NCBI GenBank assembly: GCA_050948825.1
Contig: JBMNEO010000006.1
Span: forward strand, 101,861 to 165,860
Origin: DUQX01 sp050948825
GTDB taxonomy: Bacteria; Bacillota; Dethiobacteria; DTU022; UBA8154
DNA length: 64,000 nt
Direction of reading: 5' to 3'
Below the pieces are notes generated by a model, which worked only from the letters and a program-made list of their open reading frames with translations, did not search any database and was not told where the DNA came from. Shown piece after piece: positions 50,661-60,012 of this stretch (the first letter of the stretch is position 1; every line of letters starts with the position of its first letter). The translations under genes and the position numbers were made by a program.

Positions 50661-53600
50661 ATGTATTTAAAATCACTGGAAATTACAGGTTTTAAATCGT
50701 TTGCCGAGAAAATCGGGTTAAATTTTTCCTCCGGCATTACCGCTGTTGTCGGCCCAAACGGATGCGGCAAGAGCAACCTTGTAGACGCTATCCGCTGGGC
50801 CCTGGGCGAACAAAGCGTCAGGATCATGCGCGGGTCTAAGATGGATGATTTAATCTTCAACGGTACTTCCGGGCGCAAGCCGCTAAATTATGCGGAGGTA
50901 TCCTTAGTATTTGACCGGGCGGACAGATTTTTGCCTGTTGATTACCAGGAGGTTGCGCTGACCAGGCGGGTCTTCCGTTCAGGAGAAGGCGAATACTTTT
51001 TAAATAAAGCTCAATGCAGGCTTAAAGATATTACCGAGCTATTTTGGGATACCGGTATCGGAACGGAGACCTATTCGTTGATTGGGCAGGGCAGGATCGA
51101 TCAGATGATTAACGCCAGGCCTGACGAACACCGGGAGCTTTTTGAGGAAGCCGCAAGGATCCACAGATATAAGCAAAAAAGGAAAGAGTCCAGGGCAAGG
51201 TTGGATGAGATGGAGCAGAATCTCTTAAGAGTTGAAGATCTGCTGGCGGAACTAAAAAACCAGGAGGAAGGCCTTTCAGAAGCTGCAGCGCTTGCAGGCA
51301 GATACAGGGAAATTTTAATTAAATTACAGAATGTCGAACAGAAAATTGCAGGCAAACGCTGGTGGGATAACAAAAACATCTTACAGAGATTGCAGGATGA
51401 GAGACAGAAAATTGAGGGTAAACTTTTAGAGAAAAAAAATGCCCTGCTAACGCTTGAAGAAAGGTGCCAAAAAATTGCAGTTAAAGAAAGCATAAAAAGC
51501 GAGGAAAAAGAAAAGCTGCAAAGCTGTTACAACAGTTCTAAGGGGAGAAAAGAAAGTCTTGAAAATCAACTTAGCCTGTTCCAGCAGCAGAGTAAATATA
51601 TGAAAGAAAAAATTAGGGTTAAAGAGGATTCCTGCCGGGAAATTGACGAAAGAATTTCGGGTTTGGAAGAAACAAGGAAAAAAAATGAGACCGAATTGAA
51701 AAGCGTTCTGCTTGAGCAGGAAGAGCTTGGGAAAAAGGCCGCGGAGATTAAAGACAGGTTAACGCAATTGCAGGCGGAGAGAAATGTTTTAAACCTTGAA
51801 ACACTGCGTCAAAAGAAAACGGAGAACGATTTGAAAAAAGTATCTCTGGGCCAATCCCTTGAAGCTGACAGATTACGGTGCGATGAGCTTAGCGAAAGAA
51901 TAAACGAGTTGGACAAGGGTATAAAGAAAGCGACAGAGGAAATAGAGAAGTTACAAACGGTTCAAAATAAAATAAGGGGTTTTTTACAAAGGCAAGAAAT
52001 AGAGCAGGAAGACAGGGAGGAAAAGCACAGGTTATTGAAACAGCATTTTAAAGAATTTGAGGAAAGGGCAAAAGCCAGAAAGGCCAGCCTGGATGTTTTG
52101 CAAAAAGAAATGGAAAAAAAGGAAGCCCGCATAAAGTACCTGAAGGAAAGCCAGGACAGTTTTGATTTTTATGCCGGCGGAGTGAGAGCGATAATGAAAG
52201 CTTCGGCCCATAACCCTTTGCTGCAGGGAATTTACGGCCCTGTTGCAGATCTCATTAATGTTCCGCATGGTCTGGAAAAGGCGTTGGAGGCGGCGCTGGG
52301 AGCAAAAATACAATTTATCGTTACCCGGGATGATGAAACAGCGCGCAGGGCGATAGAGTATCTAAAGAAAAACAGGGCGGGAAAGGCAACTTTTTTGCCT
52401 TTAAATCTTTTAAAAACGCCGGGGAAAAGAGAGCTTCCTAACGCTTTCGGAGAGGATTTTTTGGGAGTGGCTTCGCAGCTTGTAAGCGTGCATCAGCAGT
52501 ATAAAAAAGCGGTTGAAAATCTGCTTGGGCGTGTTCTGGTGTTAAAAAACCTTGAAGCGGCGCTTAAGCTTACCCGCAGTAACAGGGCGGGCTGGAGCAT
52601 GGTCACCCTGGACGGGGAAGTAATTACACCGGGGGGCGCCATCTCCGGGGGCTACCATTCCCAGGAGCGCACCGGTTTTTTAGGGCGCAAGGGGGAGTTG
52701 AACACCTTGGAAGCCGATATTTTAAAGATAGGAAATCAGCAAAAAGACCTCGAAAAGGACATTGAGGGGCTTTTAAACCATATGCGGGGTCTAGAAAACG
52801 ATTTAATAGAGCTGGATTTACTGGGCAGAAAAGCAGAAAATGAAAAAACCAGGCTTCAAAGCGAGCTGGAGAAAACCGATACCGGGATATTAAGAGTTGA
52901 ACATGAGGTAAAACGCCTTGAAGGGGAGAAAGCAAAGCTTAAGAATAAGCATGATAACCTGCAGCGGCAGATTCTTCAAAAGGAAAAGGAGCTGCAATTA
53001 CTCGAAGAAGCATGCTCAATAATAATAAATGACCTGGAAAAGATGAGCAGTATGGTGCGTGTTGATGAAGAGCAAGTTAAAAAATTGGAGAAAGAATCGG
53101 TCGATATCAGAGTAAGGTTTTCCGCATTGCAGGAAAAGGAGAGCTCCCTGCAAGAAGCTCTGGGAAAACAAGCCGAGGAAAAAGAGCGGCTGGATTTGCT
53201 TTTGGCACGCCTTGCGGAAGAGCGTGGCAGGTTATCTGTGGAAATGAGGCATCTTGAAACTGAAAAAGCCGGGATGCTGGCTGAGCTGGAAAAGGCTAAG
53301 GGAGAAGTGTGCAAAAACGAGGAACTGCTTTTTCTGCTGGGTAGTGAGCTTTCCTCCTTAAAAAAAGAGAGGTCATCTTTATCTTTGGATTTACAAAAAG
53401 AACAACGGGCAATTGAAAAAATTGAAAGACGTCTGCAGAATCTGGCTCTGGAGCTAATCAAAGCTGAAGAGGCGGGTAAATACCTTGAGGAGCAGTTGCT
53501 GGAAAAATTTAAAATAAATCCCCGGCAGGATTTCCCCCCTCAATTTTTAAGCATGGATACTGAGGAACAGCTAAAGAAGGAAAAAGCATTTCTGGAGGAA

Positions 53601-54218
53601 CAAATAATAGCTCTGGGGGATGTTGACCCCGGTGTTGCAGAAGAATACGAGCGGCTTCAAAAGAGGATTGCCTTTCTTGAAGAGCAGAAAAATGATCTGC
53701 TCAAGGGGGAAAAAGGGGTTAGAAAGGTTTTGGCGGAGCTGGATCAGCATATGAAGAGGCGTTTCCTCGAAGCTCTGAGCGCTATTGAAAACAATTTTTT
53801 TGATATCTTCAGGAAACTTTTCGGTGGCGGCCAGGCTTTCTTAAAATTGACTTCCCCTGAAGATGTGCTGGAATCCGGGATAGAGATTATTGCACAGCCG
53901 CCTGGTAAAAAGTTGCAGAGCATCTCCCTGCTTTCCGGCGGCGAAAAAGCTTTAACGGCCATAGCCTTGCTTTTTGCTTTACTGCAGTTCAGGCCGGTAC
54001 CGTTTTGTGTTCTGGATGAAATTGATTCTGCTCTTGATGAAAATAACCTGGAGAGGTTCGTACGCTATTTAAAAAAATATTCCGGTGGTACCCAGTTTAT
54101 TCTTATTACACACCGCAGAAAGACTATGGAGGAGGCCGATGTTCTGTTGGGAATAACTATGGAAGAGCAGGGTGTCTCCAAAGTAGTAACCTTGAATTTA
54201 AACAAAAAAGCAGGGTGA
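50661..54218 (+). CDS. smc: chromosome segregation protein SMC
   Basis: ATPase core of the SMC-ScpAB condensin. The 1185-residue protein has Walker A GPNGCGKSN near the N-terminus and a long coiled coil to about residue 500. The hinge domain (about 515-640; IYGPVADLINV, GAISGGYHS) is followed by a second coiled coil. The C-terminal head has the LSGGEKALTAIALLFAL signature and Walker B CVLDEIDSALDE. The R-loop and length are as expected. ATG 50661 follows TTGGAGTGG. It lies between rnc and ftsY, the standard Bacillota order. Confidence 0.97.
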   Translation: MYLKSLEITGFKSFAEKIGLNFSSGITAVVGPNGCGKSNLVDAIRWALGEQSVRIMRGSKMDDLIFNGTSGRKPLNYAEVSLVFDRADRFLPVDYQEVALTRRVFRSGEGEYFLNKAQCRLKDITELFWDTGIGTETYSLIGQGRIDQMINARPDEHRELFEEAARIHRYKQKRKESRARLDEMEQNLLRVEDLLAELKNQEEGLSEAAALAGRYREILIKLQNVEQKIAGKRWWDNKNILQRLQDERQKIEGKLLEKKNALLTLEERCQKIAVKESIKSEEKEKLQSCYNSSKGRKESLENQLSLFQQQSKYMKEKIRVKEDSCREIDERISGLEETRKKNETELKSVLLEQEELGKKAAEIKDRLTQLQAERNVLNLETLRQKKTENDLKKVSLGQSLEADRLRCDELSERINELDKGIKKATEEIEKLQTVQNKIRGFLQRQEIEQEDREEKHRLLKQHFKEFEERAKARKASLDVLQKEMEKKEARIKYLKESQDSFDFYAGGVRAIMKASAHNPLLQGIYGPVADLINVPHGLEKALEAALGAKIQFIVTRDDETARRAIEYLKKNRAGKATFLPLNLLKTPGKRELPNAFGEDFLGVASQLVSVHQQYKKAVENLLGRVLVLKNLEAALKLTRSNRAGWSMVTLDGEVITPGGAISGGYHSQERTGFLGRKGELNTLEADILKIGNQQKDLEKDIEGLLNHMRGLENDLIELDLLGRKAENEKTRLQSELEKTDTGILRVEHEVKRLEGEKAKLKNKHDNLQRQILQKEKELQLLEEACSIIINDLEKMSSMVRVDEEQVKKLEKESVDIRVRFSALQEKESSLQEALGKQAEEKERLDLLLARLAEERGRLSVEMRHLETEKAGMLAELEKAKGEVCKNEELLFLLGSELSSLKKERSSLSLDLQKEQRAIEKIERRLQNLALELIKAEEAGKYLEEQLLEKFKINPRQDFPPQFLSMDTEEQLKKEKAFLEEQIIALGDVDPGVAEEYERLQKRIAFLEEQKNDLLKGEKGVRKVLAELDQHMKRRFLEALSAIENNFFDIFRKLFGGGQAFLKLTSPEDVLESGIEIIAQPPGKKLQSISLLSGGEKALTAIALLFALLQFRPVPFCVLDEIDSALDENNLERFVRYLKKYSGGTQFILITHRRKTMEEADVLLGITMEEQGVSKVVTLNLNKKAG

Positions 54219-54225
54219 AATATTA

Positions 54226-55131
54226 ATGTTAGCTCAATTTAAAAAGGGTTTGTTGAAAACCAGGGAGGCTTTTAAAAACAGAATTGAAAGCCTTTTTGGG
54301 GCAAATGAACTTGATGAGGATTTTTTTGATGAACTGGAAGAGATCCTTGTTTCAGCCGATGTAGGTGTAAAGACAACTGAAAAAATAATCGGGTTGCTGC
54401 GGGAGCGCATTAAAAAAGAAAGGGTCAGGGAACGTTCTGCTGCCCGGGAACTGCTGAAAAAATTGTTAGTTGAAATGCTGGGTGGCAACGAGCAGGCTTC
54501 GCTTGCAGTTGCTTCTTCTCCGCCCACCGTGTATTTAATTTTGGGGGTTAACGGGGTAGGGAAAACCACGGCTATAGCTAAACTGGCTTATCGCTGCTCC
54601 GGTAAAGGGAAAAAGGTTTTGCTCGCTGCAGGCGATACCTTTCGTGCTGCGGCGATAGAACAGCTTGAAGAATGGTCCGGTGCTGTTGGAGCGGGGATAA
54701 TTAAACACCAGGAAGGTGGAGACCCTTCGGCGGTTATCTTCGATGCTGTTAATGCGGCGGTCTCCAGGGGGGTTGATCTTCTATTATGCGATACCGCGGG
54801 GAGGCTGCATACGAAAGTGAATTTGCTCGATGAAATGAAGAAAATTTACAGGGTTGTTCATAAATCCTTAGGTGAAGCACCTCATGAGACGCTGCTGGTC
54901 GTTGATGCAACCACCGGTCAAAATGCTATCGCACAGGCCAGGCTTTTTCAGGAAGCGGTGCCCATTACCGGCCTTATCCTGACAAAGCTCGACGGTACTG
55001 CCAGAGGCGGTATTGTCCTGGCTGTGAAGGATATTACAGGTATTCCTTTAAAGCTATTGGGGGTAGGTGAAAGAAAGGAGGACCTGGAGCCATTTAATGC
55101 CGCGGAGTTTGTGGAAGCCCTCCTTGCTTGA
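54226..55131 (+). CDS. ftsY: signal recognition particle receptor FtsY
   Basis: Membrane-associated GTPase receptor for SRP. The 301-residue protein has an N domain (about 1-85) and a G domain with GVNGVGKTTAIAKLA, GDTFRAAAIEQL, DTAGRLH, TKLDGTARGG and the closing LGVGERKEDLEPF. The acidic A domain is absent, as in many Gram-positive forms. ATG 54226 starts 7 bases after smc stops. The 170-base gap to ylxM carries an inverted repeat and a possible promoter. Confidence 0.96.
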   Translation: MLAQFKKGLLKTREAFKNRIESLFGANELDEDFFDELEEILVSADVGVKTTEKIIGLLRERIKKERVRERSAARELLKKLLVEMLGGNEQASLAVASSPPTVYLILGVNGVGKTTAIAKLAYRCSGKGKKVLLAAGDTFRAAAIEQLEEWSGAVGAGIIKHQEGGDPSAVIFDAVNAAVSRGVDLLLCDTAGRLHTKVNLLDEMKKIYRVVHKSLGEAPHETLLVVDATTGQNAIAQARLFQEAVPITGLILTKLDGTARGGIVLAVKDITGIPLKLLGVGERKEDLEPFNAAEFVEALLA

Positions 55132-55248
55132 AGCCCCCTTGCTAAAATGAAAAAATAGAGCTATACTATCTTCCACTGCGAATACTCCTCACCCTATCCA
55201 GCGTGGCAGGAAGGGCAGGAAACAGTTCAGCCTGCGGGGAATTACATT

Positions 55249-55284
55249 TTTACAGGTGCTATTGTAAAGGGTATTTACTTTACA
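55249..55284 (+). promoter_or_regulatory. possible promoter with 7-bp inverted repeat upstream of ylxM-ffh
   Basis: TTTACA (55249-55254) and TATTTA (55272-55277) are 17 bases apart. The inverted repeat TGTAAAG (55263-55269) and CTTTACA (55278-55284), with an 8-base centre, spans the -10 region. It could be an operator. It lies just before ylxM. Confidence 0.4.
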
Positions 55285-55301
55285 GGAGAAATAGTGTATA
55301 A

Positions 55302-55643
55302 ATGTTAGAGAAGGTAAACAGATTAAATTACCTATTTGATTTTTACGGTACTCTGCTGACAGAGAAACAACAGCGCGTCATAGAAATGTATTATAAGGAT
55401 GACTTTTCTCTGGCAGAGGTCGCCGGGCATTTAAATATCTCCAGGCAGGCTGTCCATGATATTTTGTCCAGGACCGTACTTGCCCTGGAAAATTGGGAAA
55501 AAAAGCTCAATCTGTACGCTTCTTACCTTCAGCGGAAAGAGGATGGGCACAGGGTGCTGGAGTTGCTTGCCCGCAGGCCGCTCCAGGAAGAGGATATTGA
55601 TGCTATTAAGGAAATTGTGCGGCGGAATATGGTTGAAAACTAA
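55302..55643 (+). CDS. ylxM: YlxM/p13-like helix-turn-helix protein
   Basis: A 113-residue sigma-70 region 4-like HTH protein that accompanies ffh and ftsY in Bacillota and is tied to SRP function. The N-terminus LNYLFDFYGTLLTEKQQ and the HTH part SLAEVAGHLNISRQAVHDIL (about 44-63) are typical of the family. ATG 55302 is the only good start. ffh begins 37 bases after its stop. Confidence 0.93.
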   Translation: MLEKVNRLNYLFDFYGTLLTEKQQRVIEMYYKDDFSLAEVAGHLNISRQAVHDILSRTVLALENWEKKLNLYASYLQRKEDGHRVLELLARRPLQEEDIDAIKEIVRRNMVEN

Positions 55644-55679
55644 AAAAGGAGGCAGCCCCGGTTAAGCCGGGTACAAAAT

Positions 55680-57017
55680 TTGTTATTCAGCGGACTGTCG
55701 GAAAAGCTGCAGGATACTTTTCGTAAACTGCGTGGAAAAGGTAAATTAACTGAAAAGGATATTGACTCTGCATTGCGGGAAGTCCGGCTGGCACTTCTTG
55801 AAGCCGATGTAAGTTATAAGATTGTAAAGCAATTTACCGCTTCTCTTAAAGAAAGAGCCCTCGGGGCAGAGGTCTTAAAAAGCCTTACACCCGGTCAGCA
55901 GGTTATTAAAATTGTACATGCCGAACTGGTTAAGCTTATGGGGGAAACGCAGAGTAAAATTTCTTCCGTTGACAATCCGCCCGGAGTAATTATGCTGGTA
56001 GGGTTGCAGGGCTCGGGGAAAACCACTTCTGCTGCAAAGCTGGCGCGTTTATTGAAAAAAAACGGTCATAAACCTCTGCTGGTTGCAGGTGATATTTACC
56101 GTCCGGCTGCAATCAAACAGCTGGAGGTGCTCGGGAAAGAAATCGGAGTTCCCGTTTTCAGCCTTGGTAAAGAGGATCCAGTATTAATTATTGCCCGCGC
56201 CTTAAAAGAGGCGGGTAAAGAAGGAAACGATTATGTTATTTTAGATACGGCCGGCAGACTTCATATCAATGAAGAGCTGATGGATGAGCTGATAAACATT
56301 AAGAAAAAAACAAACCCGTTGGAAATACTGCTGGTCGTAGATGCTATGACAGGACAGGATGCTGTAAATGTAGCGCAGGCATTTCACGAGCAGCTCGGGC
56401 TGACCGGAGTGATCCTTACCAAGCTGGATGGCGACACCCGTGGTGGAGCGGCGCTTTCCGTCAGGGCTGTGACAAACTGCCCGATTAAATATGTCGGAAC
56501 GGGTGAGAAATTTGAAGCGTTCGAACCTTTTTATCCGGACAGGATGGCATCCAGAATATTGGGGATGGGCGATGTGCTCTCGTTAATCGAGAAAGCGGAG
56601 GCTGTAGTTGACGAGGAAAAAAGGCAGATTCTTGAAAAGAAACTACGCAGCCAGACGCTGACCCTGGAAGACTTTTTGGAACAGTTGGGACAGATAAAAC
56701 AAATGGGCCCGCTGGAAGATCTTCTGGGTATGATACCCGGGCTAAACAAGGCCGGGAAACAGTTAAAAAACCTTTCTTTAGATGAGAAACAACTGGTGCA
56801 GACGGAAGCCATCATCCAATCCATGACCAGGGAAGAACGCCAGCACCCGGAGATAATCAACAGCAGCAGGAGGCGTCGTATTTCCCTGGGCAGCGGGACA
56901 GCAGTACAGGATGTCAACAGGCTTTTAAAACAATTTGAGCAGATGAAAAAAATGTTGAAGCAGATGAACGCTTTGGAAAAAGGAAAGCACAAACGCAGGG
57001 GAATGTTTCCCTTTTGA
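55680..57017 (+). CDS. ffh: signal recognition particle protein Ffh (SRP54)
   Basis: GTPase that binds signal sequences of nascent membrane proteins. The 445-residue protein has an N domain, a G domain with GLQGSGKTTSAAKLA, GDIYRPAAIKQL, DTAGRLH and TKLDGDTRGGAALS, and a methionine-rich M domain from about 300. The RNA-binding segment SRRRRISLGSGT is present. TTG 55680 gives the normal N-terminus LFSGLSEKLQDTF. It precedes rpsP by about 56 bases. Confidence 0.97.
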   Translation: MLFSGLSEKLQDTFRKLRGKGKLTEKDIDSALREVRLALLEADVSYKIVKQFTASLKERALGAEVLKSLTPGQQVIKIVHAELVKLMGETQSKISSVDNPPGVIMLVGLQGSGKTTSAAKLARLLKKNGHKPLLVAGDIYRPAAIKQLEVLGKEIGVPVFSLGKEDPVLIIARALKEAGKEGNDYVILDTAGRLHINEELMDELINIKKKTNPLEILLVVDAMTGQDAVNVAQAFHEQLGLTGVILTKLDGDTRGGAALSVRAVTNCPIKYVGTGEKFEAFEPFYPDRMASRILGMGDVLSLIEKAEAVVDEEKRQILEKKLRSQTLTLEDFLEQLGQIKQMGPLEDLLGMIPGLNKAGKQLKNLSLDEKQLVQTEAIIQSMTREERQHPEIINSSRRRRISLGSGTAVQDVNRLLKQFEQMKKMLKQMNALEKGKHKRRGMFPF

Positions 57018-57073
57018 AATTTAGAAATAATAATTTAGAAATGATCATAAAAGATCTCAGGAGGTGTTAGTTT

Positions 57074-57322
57074 TTGTCAGTACGTATTCGTTTAAAGAGG
57101 ATGGGAGCAAAGAAAAGGCCTTTTTACCGTATTGTGGTTGCAGATTCCCGTGTTCCCCGGAATGGAAGGTTTATTGAGGAGATAGGTTATTATAATCCCC
57201 TAACTGAACCAAAGACAATTAAGGTTGATGAGGAAAAGGCCCAAAAGTGGCTATCCCTGGGGGCCCAGCCTTCTGATACCGTAAAGGTTTTATTTGCTCA
57301 AGCCGGATTTCAGAAAAAATAA
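57074..57322 (+). CDS. rpsP: 30S ribosomal protein S16
   Basis: An 82-residue ribosomal protein with the family start VRIRLKRMGAKKRPFYRIVV and the RNGRFIEEIGYYNP segment. TTG 57074 follows CAGGAGGTG. It opens the conserved rpsP-khpA-rimM-trmD-rplS ribosome and tRNA modification block. Confidence 0.97.
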   Translation: MSVRIRLKRMGAKKRPFYRIVVADSRVPRNGRFIEEIGYYNPLTEPKTIKVDEEKAQKWLSLGAQPSDTVKVLFAQAGFQKK

Positions 57323-57345
57323 CTGCTGTGCTAGGAGTGATTTCA

Positions 57346-57576
57346 ATGAAAGAATTAGTAGAACTAATAGCCAGATCGCTCGTGGATTATCCTGAGCAGG
57401 TTGATGTTAAACAGGTTGAAGGGGATCATTCGATAATCCTGGAACTCAGGGTTGCCCCGGATGATATGGGAAAAGTAATTGGAAAACAAGGGCGCATTGC
57501 CAAAGCGATTCGTACAGTTGTTAACGCAGCAGCTGTAAAGGATAAGAAGCGGGTAATGGTGGAAATTGTGCAATAG
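57346..57576 (+). CDS. khpA: KH-domain RNA-binding protein KhpA (YlqC)
   Basis: A 76-residue single KH-domain protein. The KH loop is GKVIGKQGRIAKAIRTVV, with GKQG as the GxxG motif. In relatives KhpA pairs with KhpB (Jag/EloR) and affects cell elongation and mRNA. ATG 57346 follows AGGAGTG; an in-frame start at 57328 would add six residues. It sits between rpsP and rimM as usual. Confidence 0.95.
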   Translation: MKELVELIARSLVDYPEQVDVKQVEGDHSIILELRVAPDDMGKVIGKQGRIAKAIRTVVNAAAVKDKKRVMVEIVQ

Positions 57577-57588
57577 GGAGAAACACCG

Positions 57589-58119
57589 ATGTCTTTACGG
57601 ATGACGATTATTGGAAAAGTCATTTCTCCTTATGGTATAAAAGGGGAAGTAAAAGTATATCCCTATTCAGATTTTTTGGACCGTTGTTACCTCCTGAAAA
57701 AAGTTAAATTGGAAGGAGAAAGCTACTGCGGTTTTAAAGAAGTAAAAAAAGCTTATATTCATCAAAAATTATGGGTGTTTCATTTTGAAGGCTGCAATAG
57801 CAGGGACGATGCCCGTGAGTTGTATGGGCTTCTGGTAAAAATTTTTTCTTCGGAGAGGGTGCCGCTGCCTCCGGGGGAGTATTATTTAGATCAGATTATT
57901 GGCCTGAAAGCCTTTACGGTTGAGGGCAGAAAACTGGGTTATGTGAAAGATATTATCAGATCCAGCAATGACGTTTATGTAATTAGCAATCAGGAAGCAG
58001 GGGAGGAGGCCGGTAAAAGAAAGGATATCCTCGTTCCTGCTTTAAAAACAGTGGTGAAAGAAATAAACCTTGAAAAAGGGACTATCCTTATAGATCCTTT
58101 GCCTGGTCTTTTGGATTAG
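57589..58119 (+). CDS. rimM: 16S rRNA processing protein RimM
   Basis: Assembly factor for the 30S head that binds S19. The 176-residue protein has the N-terminal barrel (MTIIGKVISPYGIKGEVKV) and the PRC-barrel (YYLDQIIGLKAFTVEG and later DILVPALKTVVKEI). ATG 57589 follows AGGGAG. trmD follows after about 38 bases. Confidence 0.95.
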   Translation: MSLRMTIIGKVISPYGIKGEVKVYPYSDFLDRCYLLKKVKLEGESYCGFKEVKKAYIHQKLWVFHFEGCNSRDDARELYGLLVKIFSSERVPLPPGEYYLDQIIGLKAFTVEGRKLGYVKDIIRSSNDVYVISNQEAGEEAGKRKDILVPALKTVVKEINLEKGTILIDPLPGLLD

Positions 58120-58157
58120 AAAGCAATGAAAGATAATAAAACAGGGTGTGTGGCGCT

Positions 58158-58898
58158 GTGCTAATTGATATTATTACCGCTTTTCCGGCATTGTTTGGCG
58201 GTGTTTTCAGTGAAAGCATGGTCAAAAGGGCTCAGGAAAAAGAACTGGTTGAGATCAGGATTAATGACCTGAGGGATTATTCCGATGATAGGTTCCGCAG
58301 GGTTGACGATTATCCTTACGGCGGAGGGCCGGGGATGATTTTAAAACCGGAGCCTTTCTTTAAGGCTGTATCGGACATTAAAAACAAATCTCCGGAGGCG
58401 GGATTAAGCAGAACAATTCTCATGTCACCCCAGGGAGAGTTGTTAAACCAGCATAGATTGAAAGGGTTGCGAAAATTTGACCATCTAATTATTCTTTGCG
58501 GGCACTATGAAGGTGTGGATGACAGGGTGCGGTTGTTTTTGGCGGAAGAGGCAATATCCATTGGGGATTATGTCCTTACCGGCGGTGAAATACCCGCTAT
58601 GGTGCTGGTGGATGCTCTTGTACGCCTGATTCCAGGGGTCCTGAACCCTCCTTCTTTGGATGATGAATCCTTCACCGTCGGGCTGCTGGAGTATCCCCAG
58701 TATACGCGCCCGCAGGAATACGAAGGGATGTCTGTCCCGGACGTATTATTATCCGGTAATCACGAAAATATCAGGAATTGGCGATACAATGAAGCGTTAA
58801 AGCTCACATCAATGTATCGGCCGGAATTACTGCATAAAAAAGGAATTACCGCTGAAAAAATGAGCACTCCGGACAAAAAAGGCCATCCGGATGAGTAA
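58158..58898 (+). CDS. trmD: tRNA (guanine-N1)-methyltransferase TrmD
   Basis: Makes m1G37 in tRNAs, which prevents +1 frameshifting. The 246-residue knotted SPOUT protein has DYPYGGGPGMILKPEP, ILCGHYEGVDDR and SIGDYVLTGGE, then YTRPQEYEG. GTG 58158 fits the family N-terminus LIDIITAFP; GTG 58146 would add four residues. It is followed by a promoter and rplS. Confidence 0.95.
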   Translation: MLIDIITAFPALFGGVFSESMVKRAQEKELVEIRINDLRDYSDDRFRRVDDYPYGGGPGMILKPEPFFKAVSDIKNKSPEAGLSRTILMSPQGELLNQHRLKGLRKFDHLIILCGHYEGVDDRVRLFLAEEAISIGDYVLTGGEIPAMVLVDALVRLIPGVLNPPSLDDESFTVGLLEYPQYTRPQEYEGMSVPDVLLSGNHENIRNWRYNEALKLTSMYRPELLHKKGITAEKMSTPDKKGHPDE

Positions 58899-58951
58899 AA
58901 CGGGGTACTGCTGCCCAGCGGCGGGTAAAATGGGCGGGGCAGTTGGAATTA

Positions 58952-58980
58952 TTGTTTGTTGAGGGATTATATGATATAAT
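58952..58980 (+). promoter_or_regulatory. sigma-A-type promoter of rplS
   Basis: TTGTTT (58952-58957) and TATAAT (58975-58980) are spaced by 17 bases. This leaves an RNA leader of about 60 bases before rplS with a TTCTTAAGAA palindrome near 59000. An imperfect GC-rich inverted repeat (CTGCCC and GGGCAG-like arms, about 58910-58942) lies upstream. Confidence 0.6.
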
Positions 58981-59045
58981 GTCTCTCGGTGTTTGTTCTT
59001 AAGAAAGAAGTCAGGTATTTGGTAAGTTGAAAGGAGTTAGCGTAG

Positions 59046-59390
59046 ATGAATTTAATCGATCATGTCGAAAAAGAATATTTAAAGGAGAATATTACCCCTT
59101 TCTCTCCCGGTGATACAGTAAGGGTTCATTTTAAAGTAGTAGAAGGTAACAGGGAAAGAATTCAGATATATGAGGGTGTAGTAATTCAGCGCAAGGGCAG
59201 CGGATTGAAGGAGAACTTTACTGTTCGTCGCATTTCCTACGGGGTGGGAGTGGAGAGATCATTTCCGCTGCACTCGCCAAAAATAGAAAAGGTTGAAGTT
59301 GTTCGCAAGGGCCTGGTCCGGCGTTCAAAATTGTATTACCTGCGTAAACTAAGGGGTAAAGCCGCCCGGATAAAGGAAGCCAGGAGATAA
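59046..59390 (+). CDS. rplS: 50S ribosomal protein L19
   Basis: A 114-residue ribosomal protein with the family segments FSPGDTVRVHFKVVEGNRER, YEGVVIQRKG, FTVRRISYGVGVE and KLYYLR. ATG 59046 follows AAAGGAG. It has its own promoter besides read-through from trmD. lepB follows 20-41 bases after its stop. Confidence 0.97.
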   Translation: MNLIDHVEKEYLKENITPFSPGDTVRVHFKVVEGNRERIQIYEGVVIQRKGSGLKENFTVRRISYGVGVERSFPLHSPKIEKVEVVRKGLVRRSKLYYLRKLRGKAARIKEARR

Positions 59391-59410
59391 ACTTACAGGG
59401 CTTTTTTATC

Positions 59411-59989
59411 ATGAAAAGAGGCGACTTGCTCATGGATAGTGATCTTAATAAAGAATGCAAACCGGAAGAAGATAAAAGGCATTCTGTGCAAAAAGAAATA
59501 AAAGAATGGGCCAGGTCTATTATCCTGGCCGTGATTCTGGCTGTGATTATCAGGCTGTTTTTCCTGGAGGTTTTTTTGGTGGAGGGGACATCGATGGTCC
59601 CCACTCTGCAACACCACGAGCGGTTGATTGTCAATAAAGTGACTTACTATCTGAGTGAGCCGGAGAAAGGCGATATCATTGTCTTTAATTTTTCTCCCCG
59701 GCGGGATTTCATTAAAAGAGTAGTTGCCCTGGAAGGCGATGTTGTAGAACTCATTGACGGCCGCCTCTTTATTAATAACGAGCGTATTAATGAACCTTTC
59801 ATAGAAAATCACAGTATAACGGATTTTGGTCCGGTAGTGGTTCCGAAGGGACATGCTTTTGTCCTTGGAGATAACAGGAGCAACAGTATGGACAGCAGGG
59901 ATTCTGCGGTCGGCTGTGTTTCCCTGGAAAAAGTAAAAGGCAAAGCTTTCCTCGTTTTCTGGCCGCCATTTAATGCGAGATTGCTTTAA
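59411..59989 (+). CDS. lepB: signal peptidase I
   Basis: Membrane Ser-Lys protease that cleaves secretory signal peptides. From ATG 59411 it is 192 residues. An N-terminal hydrophobic anchor (about 37-55) is followed by the catalytic S61 in EGTSMVPTL and K102 in RRDFIKRVV. GDNRSNSMDSR is the third family box. ATG 59432 would be seven residues shorter and has GAGG upstream, so either start is possible. It lies between rplS and rbgA. Confidence 0.95.
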   Translation: MKRGDLLMDSDLNKECKPEEDKRHSVQKEIKEWARSIILAVILAVIIRLFFLEVFLVEGTSMVPTLQHHERLIVNKVTYYLSEPEKGDIIVFNFSPRRDFIKRVVALEGDVVELIDGRLFINNERINEPFIENHSITDFGPVVVPKGHAFVLGDNRSNSMDSRDSAVGCVSLEKVKGKAFLVFWPPFNARLL

Positions 59990-60012
59990 ACGCCAGGTGG
60001 TGAACCCTGAAA

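Noticed and set aside
52976..53461. 161-codon serine-rich frame on the minus strand inside smc
   Set aside because: Complement of the SMC coiled coil; its Ser, Phe and Arg bias is the mirror of Glu/Lys codons.
55132..55301. Small SRP RNA gene between ftsY and ylxM
   Set aside because: The location is tempting but the GGAAGG-type apical loop and flanking stems of SRP RNA could not be assembled from this sequence.
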